Below, in pieces: positions 47,751 through 58,869 of a stretch of 64,000 nt of DNA (within the stretch, counting starts at the first letter, position 1; each line of letters starts with the position of its first letter). A model generated the notes under the pieces. That model did not search any database and was not told the origin of the DNA. It saw nothing but the letters and a program-made list of their open reading frames with translations. Origin of the DNA: Armillaria gallica (lineage: Eukaryota; Basidiomycota; Agaricomycetes; Agaricales; Physalacriaceae). Made by a program: the position numbers and the translations under genes. The stretch is taken from positions 1,922,001 to 1,986,000 of the forward strand of contig JBANDB010000006.1 in the NCBI GenBank assembly GCA_037576215.1, in the 5' to 3' direction.

Positions 47751-48560
47751 TCATCGTCCGGTAAATACCCATCCCCGCGCACGCTCCAACGGATAGCCAT
47801 GGGGTAGCTCTGCCTCATGTTTGATTCGAGTGGGTGTTTTCTTTTTGCCCTCTGCAATACGAATTTTTTCGAAATAAACATAACTGCAGCTCGGTTAGCG
47901 AGATAAATATTTCGTTGTTGATGACACGCACGCTGCATAGTAGGTCCCGTTGGAAGCCCCGCCGGTTCTTCCTTTTTCTTTCACTGTTGTACCCAGTATC
48001 AGTACGCGTTACACAACATATCAGTGCAAAAATACGTACTGAATCGTGAGTAAGAATTGTTGTTGATTCCACCAATGTCTCTGAGCCACTGCGTAACCTG
48101 GGTACCGATATTATCAAGGACGATGCAGCAAACAATCTGCTTGACCACTAACCTTCCATCCAGGCGTCTTCTGCAAGAGGCCGATTTTCCGTCGAACTTC
48201 TGCACAATCATCGCTAAGCAGAAAGTTAGCTAAACTCATTAAACTCTACCAAAGGACGCGTCGTACTAAACCGGAACGGTTCCCTGTATGTGCGTAAGTT
48301 GACAACACCCCCACAGAGATCAGGGATAAAAAACCTACATCTTCGTCCTCGTCCTCGATCTTGACATCCTGCCAGCGGACCGGCTCTTTGCTTTCCTTCG
48401 CCTTTCCCTTGGCCGAAGGTGCTTTTTTCTCTGAGGCTCCAGAAGTACGCGCCTTTTTGGTTATTGGCTCGCATGACGCGTCGTTCTCCTTCACAGAACT
48501 TGACGCGTCCGATTTGTAGTCATCAAGGTCAGCAGCATCGGATTTGCGTTTGGGAGGCAT
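47751..48560 (-). CDS. DUF7726-type small nuclear protein
   Basis: The N-terminus is basic and low-complexity (MPPKRKSDAADLDDYKSDAS, KARTSGASEKKAPSAKGKAK), like many nuclear proteins. The C-terminal half matches the fungal DUF7726 pattern as I recall it: DDCAEVRRKIGLLQKTPGWK, VTQWLRDIGGINNNSYSRFM, KEKGRTGGASNGTYYAA, YVFFEKIRIAEGKKKTPTR and PHGYPLERARGWVFTGR, with the stop at 47751-47753. The region between DEDED and DDCAEV (about 48190-48355) contains one or two introns that I could not place exactly. The helix-turn-helix-like spacing suggests DNA binding, but no function is known to me. Confidence 0.72.
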
Positions 48561-48897
48561 GGTATCGTTAGCTAGACAATAGTAATAGGCGATGTGGATG
48601 TTGCTGAGTAGTGGTTAAGTATAAAGAGGTAGAGGCTGTCGGTCGGCCTCTTATACTGTAAAAAAGCGGAATCTGAATTTTGCATGAAAACATGGACAAT
48701 CATTTAAACAGGACGCGTGACGTCATGGTGATTAGCACCGCTCAAGTGATGTCGCCCTCGAACTCAAGAGACAGTTATATATATTCATTGGGGGTATATA
48801 TATCAATGGTTTGTGCGCGAAAGGCTAGCACAGCTGGATCAAGGCACCAAACAGAATACCATATGCCAAGGTCCAAGACGGCGAAATCCCGTGCCCA
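48561..48897. other. Intergenic region with paired TATA-rich runs
   Basis: 337 bp between two minus-strand genes. Contains TATATATAT runs near 48776-48783 and 48797-48805 flanking a G-rich spacer. No gene supported. Confidence 0.4.
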
Positions 48898-49964
48898 TCA
48901 TTGACGGGGACAAATCCTGATAGATCCGACGGTTGCATAACCGCTGTTGTTGACCATTTCTCTGTGGACCTGAACATCATGAGAACCATCGGGATTAGCC
49001 TGTGTTTGACCGATATCTATCCACTCACGTCGTTGTAACGGTACTTTGATGATTGTCAGTTGTAATTATTGTAGTTACGGACTCGGAGACAACTACAACT
49101 GTAGTAGGTGTCTGGGTGGGTGTCACCGTTATGGTCGTAGGGAATGTGAAGCTGACACCTTCTGACACGGTGATAGTAGACAGTGGAGAGGCAGCGATAG
49201 AAGACAATGGAGAGGCAGCGATAGATGAACCCGACGTTTCGCCAGCGGATAATGGACTCTCTGGTGGTGCACTAAACACCTGGGGCTGGTCTTGCAGGGC
49301 GTTCAGACCGTCGGTACAAGAGGAGCTGGACGGACTGCTGTTCTCAATCGGTAGGGGTATAGGAGTGATGATGAAAAACGGTTTGCCCTCAATTTGCGAA
49401 GTTTCATAAAATGTCAGCTAGTAATAGAGAACTTTGAATTAAAAAGCCCACAGTTTATCAAGGGACGAACTCACGTTGTAATTCCCTGCTTTAATACAAG
49501 TTGGAATCATGAAGTTTTCATGTCGAACACTGCCCGACTCTTGACTGAGGAAGTCTGTTCCCGACACCACTGTGAGATTGATGTTTGTTTCTGAGGAGAC
49601 GAGATATATCTCGAGTAAGCTGAAAAAAGATTCGTCGGGCAATTTTCCATCTCCGGAAACCTTGAAACGCAGATTAGTATATCCAACTCTATTCGTATCA
49701 ACCCTTGCTGACATCGATAGAAATGGGAAGGGTGCTGCCAGCATGCCCTGGACTGAAGAAATTCAAACATTTACACGCGGTTGGGAGCAAGGAGTAAAGA
49801 TCGCACCTATTTGGACTGGGGGAATTTATAATTGACAGACCACTTGTAAGATATTGGCCTGCCTCAGTGCACTGGAGGTGCATAAACGCGAAAAGAGTGA
49901 TGAGAACGTATGTAAACGTGGTCGAGAACAATTGACGGCGGTGAACCAGCACCATTGTCTGCAT
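48898..49964 (-). CDS. Secreted Ser/Thr-rich wall-type protein
   Basis: Signal peptide within MQTMVLVHRRQLFSTTFTYV and LITLFAFMHLQC (ATG at 49964, or MVLVHRR at 49955). The mature region reads AGQYLTSGLSIINSPSPNS, PGHAGSTLPISIDVSK, FSLLEIYLVSSETNINLTVV, FLSQESGSVRHENFMIPTC and KAGNYN, then FFIITPIPIPIEN. It forms a beta-rich domain resembling the secreted Kre9/Ser-Thr-rich type common in basidiomycetes. The end is Ser/Thr-rich with two copies of an eight-residue unit (SSIAASPL) and TTVVVVSESVTTIITTDN. The last intron joins VTTT to EMVNNSGYATVGSIRI with a stop at 48898-48900. No hydrophobic GPI-type tail was seen, so it is probably free or wall-bound through glycans. Inner splice sites near 49660-49710 are uncertain. 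Confidence 0.7.
49179..49226 (-). repeat. 24-bp tandem duplication in the secreted protein gene
   Basis: Two head-to-tail copies of a 24 bp unit differing at two positions; in frame they encode SSIAASPL twice. Likely slippage product that lengthens the Ser/Thr stalk. Confidence 0.8.
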
Positions 49965-50148
49965 GATGCTTAGCAACAGAGGGTATAACAGGTGCTGGGT
50001 AAATTTATGGCTGTGAAGCCTTAAAAAAGAATGTGTGAGAGCGGTCGCAATAAGCGCTCGGAGGTGAAGTATGAACCATCGTGAGAAACCTGAACCGAAG
50101 GTTGGGTAACCGGCGATCGACCCCGTGGGAACAAACTTGGTCCCTGCC

Positions 50149-51331
50149 ATGTCCAATGACTCTCATCCAGTTACCAAGAAATCAATATACGAAGGGAGCA
50201 CCCAATTCAAGAACTGGAGATATTCTCCTGAGAAATTGGCGCAAGTGCGTTCATCGTTGAACCAAGCAGCTGTTGCTGTTATCAAACGGACATTCGAGGC
50301 ATATGAGGTACAGTCATTCGTGATTTGGTGATGCAATACTCATTGAATCTAGCCAGGCTCATCTGCAAATGTACTGTTTCTGACTGCGGACGAAGAGCTT
50401 CTCCTGGTCAAGCACTATATCGCTACTATAACACAGCTATGCGGTCTCTTTCGTTTTCCTGAAGAAGTTGAAGCTACGGCAATCAGCTACTTCAAGCGCT
50501 TTTACCTCAAGAATACGGTCATGGATTGGCACCCTAAAAACGTCATGTATGAATATCGTAACCTTTCATAAATTTAATGCTGATGCTTTAGTATCATATC
50601 AGGCTAACAACATTGTTTCTGGCCACCAAGACGACAAATAACCCGATTTCCTTAGAGACTTATACAACACACATCAAAAGCACTACCGCATCTGATGTCC
50701 TGGACCTTGAGTTTCTCGTAGCGCAAAGCCTTGGCTTTGAGTTTTCTGTGTGGCATGCTCATCGAGCACTTTGGGGCGTATGGTTGGACTTCCAGGTGGG
50801 TGTATTCCCTCAATCAGGCTGTATGGTCGCCGACATCGATTTTAGAGCCTTCCCGACACAACGACAGATTGGCCTCAAGCCCATCGAGATGCCTATGAAA
50901 CCGCGTTGGGCTATGTTCGCGCTTCGCGATTCACGGACGTTGAATTCATCTACACGCCTTCTCAGATAGCTCTCGCTGCCATGTCTCTTGCTCTCCCCGA
51001 AGAATCCTACAAGTGGTTGAAATCAAAATACCCCTCATCTGACGCTGTCGAGGCCACGGTTGATAAAGTGAAAACTATTATTCAAAGCTCGAGTCGACCA
51101 CCCGACGTGGAGTCTGTGCGTGAAGTTGATCGTCGGCTCCGGTTGTGCAAAAACCCAGAGAAGGTGGTAGGAAGCAAAGCCTATTTGGCTAGGAAGGCGG
51201 AGCAAGAAAAGAAAGCGGAAGAGAAGAGGAACAGGAAAGCGGCGGAAGTGGGAGAGGATGACGATCCATTTGGTATTGAACTGGGCAGGCCAAAAGTTGT
51301 GGATGATGATGACGACGACGACGACGATTAA
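50149..51331 (+). CDS. CCL1: Cyclin H (Ccl1), TFIIH/CAK subunit
   Basis: Regulatory partner of Cdk7/Kin28 in the CDK-activating kinase of TFIIH. It starts MSNDSHPVTKKSIYEGSTQF and continues FKNWRYSPEKLAQVRSSLNQ (the cyclin H N-terminal helix). The first cyclin box follows: FLTADEELLLVKHYIATITQ, FRFPEEVEATAISYFKRFYL, LTTLFLATKTTNNPISLETY and VLDLEFLVAQSLGFEFSVWH. The second box includes DAYETALGYVRASRFTDVEF and YTPSQIALAAMSLALPEESY. An intron (about 50795-50849) joins WLDFQ to SLPDTTTDWPQAHR. A basic coiled tail (YLARKAEQEKKAEEKRNRKA) and a run of nine Asp end the protein. The start at 50149 is the first ATG; the upstream gap of 184 bp is a shared promoter. Confidence 0.93.
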
Positions 51332-51610
51332 TGAGTACTGACTCTATTGTATATTCGCAAGACACAATATTATATATCTTTGCTACATAATGTTCTGACA
51401 CTTATAATAAATACTGTATTCCTCGTAACCAATGATGGTTCCTTAGCCTTCCGAAGATAATCCCGGTAGGAATAGAAGAAAGAAAATATCGATTTTGGCT
51501 GCCTTTTGACCTCGACAAATCAATGCAGTGACTGCTCTTTGCGAGGCTTCGAAGGAGCCGAACGGGAGGAAGAACCAGCATAGGGAGTCAATGGGGTATA
51601 TCAATTTCAT

Positions 51611-52203
51611 TCAAAAGCCTGGTTCACCGAGTCAATACTACGAAGAAACCGCGGTTCGGATAAAAGCACTCACAGCAGTCACAGTCAAAAGGGCACAGAG
51701 GGGTATCTGAGATAGTTGAGACGAAGACAAGGCTTCGCATAGGACAGACGCACCTCCTCCTTCATTGGTCATTCCAAGCTCGTCTTCTTTGTATACGGAC
51801 CAACCTTCTTCAGTTTTGCGTCCTAGATACAAAGCGAAGTTGGATTGCGCATTGAAAAAAGAAAAGAAGACGCACGAGGTCCAGAACCTCTGGAGTCCTT
51901 GAAGCGCTCCTCGGTGTCTTTGGAGTCTTTTTCCGATTTGGTTGGCTTGATCTTTGATCTATCACTACCCTTGGTCTGCTTTATGCGCTTCGGGGCAGAT
52001 ACGATGAAAGAAGAAGAATCGACGATAGTCTCGGGAACACGTTTCTTCGGGGGTGGTTCATGGTTGTCGTTAGTAGAGTCTGTAGTATGGTCTCTGCGGC
52101 GCTTTTTGCTCTTCTTCATGGTCGACGAGGACGATGAAGAAGTAGCAGGAAGGATCGGCTTCGCCTTTGCTGCAAAGATATCGTCGATTTCAGATACCGG
52201 CAT
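51611..52203 (-). CDS. DUF1764 family protein
   Basis: Small conserved eukaryotic protein of unknown role. It starts MPVSEIDDIFAAKAKPILPA (SEIDDIF is the family's N-terminal motif), followed by a Ser run, a Lys/Arg-rich nuclear-type region (KKSKKRRRDHTTD, PPPKKRVPE) and DSRGSGPR. The C-terminal motif is assembled over introns: RKTEEGWSVYKEDELGMTNE and the family signature GGDTPLCPFDCDCCF. The last two codons and stop sit on an 8 nt terminal exon (51611-51618) behind a perfect GTGAGT donor. Without that splice the end would be CECFYPN and more, which the family does not show. Confidence 0.88.
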
Positions 52204-52461
52204 AGATGGTGGTGGTTAAAGAAAAAAAAATACAAAGTCACATGGGCTGAAAAAGGCAAGTTGACAGTGCGACGGCAACAGGGTACAACAGAGAGACGGC
52301 GCAGACAGTGACCCGCAGAGAAAGTGCTCGATGTTGTAAGTCACTCTTATTTTCTGCCTGACTGTATTTCCCGTGGATTCCATTGCTTACCACCGTCAAG
52401 ACCGCAGAATGGCCTCCCCCTTCGGTCGCAGCAAGCCCAGCAAGGACCACACCCTTCGCTT

Positions 52462-55313
52462 ATGTCGTCAAATCCTTCGGGATTTGATCCTTCATTTTTT
52501 AATCTAGATGCTTCCCAGGCTGCCAAGCAAATGGCAGCCCTTTCTGCTGCGAGCAATGCCAGAATGGCAAACAGTCGTTCCGCGTCAGTGGGCGGAACAA
52601 GTTCGGGGTCATATCTCGGTGGAATTACCTCTGGGATGCATTCGACGGTCAGTCACGACCAGCCTGTTTCTGCTGGGGGCCACTCAAATTTTCAAATGCC
52701 GAACTCCCAACCGCCAAACTCGGCCAATGCCCCTTTCCTCGATCCCACCATGTCCAATCCTGCTGCTCCTCGTTCCGGCCCTTCCTCTGCCCAGTACAGG
52801 CAGCGGCACCAAGGTTTCCTCGCCGGCCTCGCCAACATCATGGCAAAACGGAACACGCCGCTGCCACCTGCTCTCACCGGCATTCCGACCCCAAATTACG
52901 ATCCCAACACTTCCCAGTTCAAAATGATCGAACCCTCTCCAACAGAGACCGGCTGTTTTCGCTTGGCAGGCAGGGATATCGATCTCTTCAAGCTCTGGGG
53001 TCTGACGATACAGCAGGGAGGAGGCTCTGTGGTATGTCCTCGCGCTGACGTACCATCCCCACAATGCTCATCTGCTACAGATTGGAAACCCTGGTACTTG
53101 GGCTGCAATCGCGTCCCAATTCGATTTGCCGGAAGATCTGCCCCAGCCTCATGCAAGCGGCACCACGTCAAGCGCTCATGCCCTTCAGGCATGCTATATG
53201 CTTATTCTGGCACCCTTTGAAGACTTGTACAAAAAGAACGTCCATGATCAGCAACGGAAGGCACAGCTGTCCTCAAGGCAGGGCAATGTTATGAATCAGC
53301 GTCCCGGCACGCCCACCAGACCAGGCCAGGGCGTAGCAAACGGAATGCAGTCTGGGTTCCCTAACCAGATGCAGAGGGCTCAGCCGGGTTTTCCATCTGC
53401 CAACGCTGTCGCGCCTCAAACACCACACCAAGGCGGCACTGCGCCGTCTATTCCACAGTCCAGCGCAAGCACTGCACATATGGCTGCTCCCCAGTCTGTT
53501 GACGCGTCTAATGTCGGAGAAGGACAGGCATCAGACACAAATGTTCTCGAGGACATTCAAGGGGGGATAAAGCGGAAGCTTGACAGTGATGACGGAGAGG
53601 GCAAACGAGCGCGACAAAAGACCGGTGGGTTTCTATTTTTTCTATTTGGTGCGTCTCATTCAAATCGCTGTCAGGTTCGGAGCTACCTGACGCTAATGCG
53701 GTGGGCTTGTGTTCATTTTTGGCTAGTGTGCTTTTGCTAATAAATTCCGTTTAAGCCGGTAACTCCAGCGCCTAACTCTGCTCCTTCCCAGCCATTGCCC
53801 ACCATGACCGGTCCAACGCGAACACGGTCGCAGCCCCTTCGTCGGAAAATCGAGTACGTTCCGTACGCACGCGAGGTCGAAACCTATGGTGGCCGGGATC
53901 TCAAAAGTATCGAAGCAGAACTGGGTCCACATCGCGAGCGTCCATTACGAGACATTAATGACTGGGGGACCGTAGACATCGAGGCCGTAACTATGTCTAT
54001 TAGCTCCAGGATTTCGACAGAGCTGTCATACGCGTTAACGACACTCACCATACTCTCAACCATGAAAGGTCAAAACCCCGGTTCAGGTTTTCCTCTACAT
54101 CAATGTGGAGACCTTTTCGACGAACTGCTTGATCTCATGGAGGAACTTGCTTTGGAAGGCGTTCCGGTCCAAGACACATTCCAGCCCAGTACAACGGAAA
54201 TCGACATACCGACACATCGAGAATTGGTGAATGCGGTGTACGAGGCGGAGGCCATGCCTTTTGCTGGGCTTGAACGACGACAAGGGAGTGCTGATCCAGG
54301 CAGGGGTTTGCACCAGAGACCAGGGGATACGATTCTCATGGTTCTCGTTATCATTCGCAACCTCACCATGGTCGGCGAAAACATTGATTTCATATCTCAA
54401 CAACACCGGCTTGTTGATTTGCTACTCCGACTGTGTGTAGTGGTGAGGGAGGGTGCTAGTCTTCGCGCGTTTGCATCAGCTCTGTCTCTCAACGATTTGA
54501 TCGCAGTTCGCAAAGATACTATGGTTATTTTGAGCTGTATTGCTGGCCATATATTCTTCTCCAACCCAAGTAGTCCGTCGAAGGGAACACTGAAGACGGC
54601 CACTAGGCTTTTTCAGTTGTGCTCATCATACATCATCGATCCTGCCGAAGCGGTGTCGCCAGTGGCTTACGTCCAACTAAAGGGAATACCAAATCACGCC
54701 CCTCCTTCTTTGGCTGATTTGTCTTTGGAAGTGTTTACCCGGTTGAGCCAATTAGACTCGAATCGTCAAGTATTTGCCAAGGCGATACCCTCGGCATCCA
54801 TCTCCATCCTCTTCTCATCACTTGTTCATCGACTGCCAATATCCGACATCGATTTCCAGGTGATTACCCGCGAGTCGTGGTTAAGCCTACTTGGAAAGAG
54901 TGGTCATGGCCATCTACTCGCTCGCATTTCTTGCGTCCCCGTCGCTGAAGAATAAATTGAAAGGAGATCGGGCGATAGGTTTCAAGGGCGTCATGCTTCG
55001 CATGATACAGAAGTTTTTGATGCATTCCAATCCAGATGCGCGGAACCACTACATGGTCTGTGCTAGAAGGGCGATTGAAGCCATGAAGGTGTTGGATGAT
55101 GGCGAGGATTCGTTCGATACATCCAAATCGGTGGCGCCAACAATGTCGTTCGGCATGGGGTGGGGAGAGGTTGGAGATGCTAACTCGGAGCAAGGAACAG
55201 GGCTTCTCGGTGGGCATCGCACGTTGGCTTGGGATTTACTGATGCAACGAGAAGTGTTTGGTGACGAGGTGATGTTTGGAGAGTTGGAGAGCCTGGCGCG
55301 AGTCGAGTGCTGA
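52462..55313 (+). CDS. SWI1: Swi1/ARID1-type subunit of SWI/SNF, with an apparent frameshift
   Basis: DNA-binding and scaffold subunit of the SWI/SNF remodeller. The N-terminus is Ser/Asn/Gln-rich (MSSNPSGFDPSFFNLDASQA). The ARID domain is RQRHQGFLAGLANIMAKRNT, IDLFKLWGLTIQQGGGSV, NPGTWAAIASQFDLPEDLPQ and ALQACYMLILAPFEDLYKKN (intron about 53032-53080). A second disordered region ends GGIKRKLDSDDGEGKRARQK. The C-terminal alpha-helical (BAF250-C-like) domain starts RRKIEYVPYAREVETYGGRD and includes ELSYALTTLTILSTMKGQNP, NAVYEAEAMPFAGLERRQ and LVIIRNLTMVGENIDFIS. At 54887 one extra C shifts the frame: RESWLS continues as YLERVVMAIYSLAFLASPSL only after dropping one base. If read literally the protein stops at 54955 and loses about 120 residues. 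Confidence 0.88.
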
Positions 55314-55507
55314 GGGCCTCTGCTATTTGACTGGATCCGTATATATTTGGATTGAATTGCGATTGCTGTGTATTCGTATGTAAACTGCTACGCTAATTAT
55401 TAGGGTTGTTTTAGCACGACCACACGTGGCTCGTCGTCTTTCTGAAACTGATAGCTGTTAAGGACACCGCTCGTCCCATATATCCATCCTGCTTCTCTAC
55501 CACCACC

Positions 55508-57476
55508 ATGTCGGAGCACCTTCCACCTCCGATATATTCACAGCAGGATCCGACAGAAGTCCACTTCGATATCTCTCGGGAACCACAGATCCTCATTACA
55601 CCCACCGTTGATGCACTTAATTTCCAGAAAGGCTTTCTGGGTGCTGAGGAAGAACGCGCTGCCATCGAAGGAGAACTGCAGATCAAGGGAGCAGAGCCTG
55701 GTCGATGGCATCGAATGTACGTATCGTACGTGCTGTTCCGCGGGGATGCATGCTGATATCCAAAACAGAACTATGTCCCTACGTACCGTCGAGAAGGCAT
55801 ACAGCCAAGAGATTGAACTAGGGATGTCGGAAACAGTGCTGTTTTCCAGTCCTGTGGAAGCCGTTACAGCTCTTCCGTCTTCCGTGCTATTCTCTTTGCC
55901 GCTCATGCCCGATACCCCCCAAGCTGTCATCACACCTCATTCGTCGCTTTCACATACCTTAACGGCTACATTGCACCCCACAAATGCTTCGACGCCACCG
56001 GTTACAAAAAGCATGGCTGTTCACACCAGGCGATATAGTTCCCATGCAGATTCTCTCCCCATATCACCCGAAACTCACGCTCTGGATCAACCAACGCGTT
56101 TTGAAGTCCAGGTCCCTCGTACGACCTTCAAGGCTGGCGAACAGGTCCCAGTCTATGTGACGATCCCGCCGCCTGCCAAGGAGATCGTGGTTGACCAGGG
56201 ATTGAGACTGCGCAACGTCAAGGTTGAATTCGTGCGCATTGTACAAGTCAAACGCGATGACCACGACGGGGAATCTGTTGGCCTGGAAGCACCTCCATCA
56301 AGTGATGATGACGAGCCGTCCGTAGGACCATCCACCACCACCCAGGAGAAACGCGCATCGACATATAAATGGCCCGTGTCGCCTTTTGTTGTGGGGTCCT
56401 CCTTCAAGACTGTCTTAGCACGGTCTGGCGCGTCTTGTCGCTTTCATGCCTCAAGGCCGGTGAAGTTACGATTTGTTCTGCATCAAACGTCGCCTTCAGG
56501 CTCACCTGCAGATAATCAACTGAGTCTACCAGCATCAGATTACGTGCATCTGGATAGTGATGCAGAATGCCCATCGATTACCCAGTCGACGCTTCTCCAT
56601 TCTATATCATTCAAGCTCAATGTCTATGTCTCCTTTGTCGACACCTCCAGCCACACGGAGCGCATTTATACCATATCCATTCCAATCTCAGTGCTCCCTC
56701 CACCGGCACCACTTCCCGAAGTTGCAGAGTCGATAGACGCGGCTTATCAGAAGAAGCATGACCGCCCGCCTGTGAAGACAAACAGGGTCGAGGATACAGA
56801 TTTTTCCATACCGCATTATTCTGAAGGGGAGGCAGGACCTAGTGCGCTTGGTGCCCCGCCACCGTTCGAAGAACGGGATGCCCCTCCGCCATTCTTCCCC
56901 TGCGCTTCAGAGGCCTCCACTTCCACACGACTACCTACATTCTTGGAATCGGAGACAGAAATTATCATTCCTTCGCATGACGAATGCATGGCACTACCTG
57001 TACCATTGTCTACGGTCCTTGTTGGAGAGGGCTTTGCATTTGGCTTCCTTCCGACAGATCAGTTTGATGGGCATGATATGCAACGATCTTCTACTCCACC
57101 TCCTACGCTTGAAATGGCATCGAGGGACACTGATGTCACACAACTTGCTGAAATACCTACTACAAGCGAGTCAATCGAGGCTTTGGGCCTCGTATTTGAT
57201 CAACAACAGGAATCAGAACAGGAACCTCCCCCTCCACCACCACCTGCAATGGATGATCCGTCCGATCCTCCACCTTCGATTGACTCTGACTTTCGTATAC
57301 CGCATCACCAGCGTTCTAACCCATCATCTATCTCTGAACCGCCGAGGTTACACTCACCGCCACCAACACCCTCTCAAGACCAAGTGGCCCACGGCCATGC
57401 GCCACCTCCATACAGAATACCTGCTAACCACAGGGACCAGGAGCATGTTGCAAGGCCGCCGCCATACGTAGACTAA
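55508..57476 (+). CDS. Arrestin-like (ART-type) adaptor with PY motifs
   Basis: Probable adaptor that brings a Nedd4/Rsp5-type ubiquitin ligase to plasma-membrane transporters. Exon 1 encodes MSEHLPPPIYSQQDPTEVHF; the intron 55718-55769 joins to TMSLRTVEKAYSQEIELGMS. A split arrestin fold is recognisable: FEVQVPRTTFKAGEQVPVYV, RLRNVKVEFVRIVQVKRDD, RPVKLRFVLHQ, SISFKLNVYVSFVDTSS and IYTISIPISVLPP. The long acidic/Pro-rich tail contains runs of Pro and two PPPY motifs (HAPPPYRIPAN and ARPPPYVD at the very end); an N-terminal PPPIY is PY-like. The arrestin halves are divergent, so the family call rests on strand pattern plus the PY motifs. Confidence 0.78.
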
Positions 57477-57658
57477 TCGTGCTTACAGTGACGACAGACA
57501 ATTCGCAGAATCAGATACGTCCTCAATGTAAAATAAAAATCAGAATACATGTACGTGTGAAGTGTAAAGCAGTGTAGGCATATAAGATGGATGACGTGAA
57601 CTTCATAAAGAACCACGGCGACTACGTATGGATGTATGTAGGTAGGTAGTCCAACGCA

Positions 57659-58673
57659 TTAACAATTGCAAGCATCCTTCGGCTTCGCACCTTCTTCCAA
57701 ATTCACACCACCCTCTTGTCGTGAGGTACCTGCTCGGTTTGCGCCTGCCCCAGCTCTACCCGCGCCGCGGGTAGAGGCCAAAATATGCTCGATAGGAATC
57801 TTTTTCGCTACAGGATAACATGAGCGCTCCGCAGTTAAAACACAAACAGGCACTCACCAATTTCCGTGAATAGATCAACGATACCCTCGCCAGTCTTGGC
57901 GCTAGTCTCAAAAAAGAGCAAACCAGCCTCCGAAGCATACGCCTGCGCTTCCTCGCTGGGAACCTGCCTCAGACTTTCCGATTCACCAGACGACGGTGCC
58001 TCTCCCGGAGTGGCTGTGGCATCGTCAGCCTCATCTTCAGATTCTGATGTATTTCCAGACGATGAAGCTGACGGTTGTACGAGATCAACCTTGTTGCCAG
58101 CTAATGCGATAACGATATTAGGATTGGCTTGTCGCTGAAGCTCCTTGACCCATGATTTGGCCTTCTCGAGACTCGTGGCCTTTGTTACGTCGTAGACGAC
58201 TACGGCTGCTTGAGCATTTCGGTAGTACATAGGCTTGAGCTGAATGTCAGGGATCCGCAGTGATGGCATGACGGCAGCACTTACCGCTAGTGAGTGGAAC
58301 CTTTCCTGTCCAGCTGTGTCCCATATCTCGTATCTTAGCACCCTATCTTCCAAACGACACTTTTGAGTCAAAAAAGCGGCGCCAATTGTGGGCTCCTTAT
58401 TGGCTTGGAATTCGTTGGAAACCTGTTATGACACATGAGGGCACGATCGTCGCTTAGAGAAATGGAGAGACGCACAAAACGAAGCACAACGGATGACTTC
58501 CCGACGGCAGCTTCACCTATAGAATGTGTAAGAATACATGGATCACCAATGAACATATAAGCGCCAGGCAATTTCCCGCCGAAGAACACTTGCTACACCA
58601 GTCGAAACTCACCTAGAAGAACAAGCTTGACCTGAACGGACTTGTCAGCAGGAGCAGACCCAGATTCTGCCAT
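57659..58673 (-). CDS. VPS21: Rab5-family GTPase (Vps21/Ypt5)
   Basis: Early-endosome Rab that drives endocytic vesicle tethering and fusion. It starts [20 protein letters not shown], then the P-loop [15 protein letters not shown] (across introns), the switch I region [25 protein letters not shown] (switch II), [26 protein letters not shown] and [17 protein letters not shown]. Between GNKVDL and the next helix lies an acidic Ser-rich insertion of about 45 residues ([20 protein letters not shown] and on). The hypervariable tail is Gly/Ala-rich and ends CNC, a double-cysteine geranylgeranylation signal. At least four introns are present; a false extension ([16 protein letters not shown]) is an intron around 58231-58285. 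Confidence 0.95.
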
Positions 58674-58869
58674 TTCTACGATTATGTGGAATGTGAAACG
58701 AGGACTCGGAGATGATTGTGAATGACTGTTAGTCGAAAGGTGCACTGTTGATACCTGTTTGTAACCTGCCTTCGGAACCTCCTCGTGCCCTTGTAATGAT
58801 ACTCGACACATCCATGAAGATCAGGAAACGAACAAGAATAAGGACCGCGGTATAAAGTGCATTCATTAT

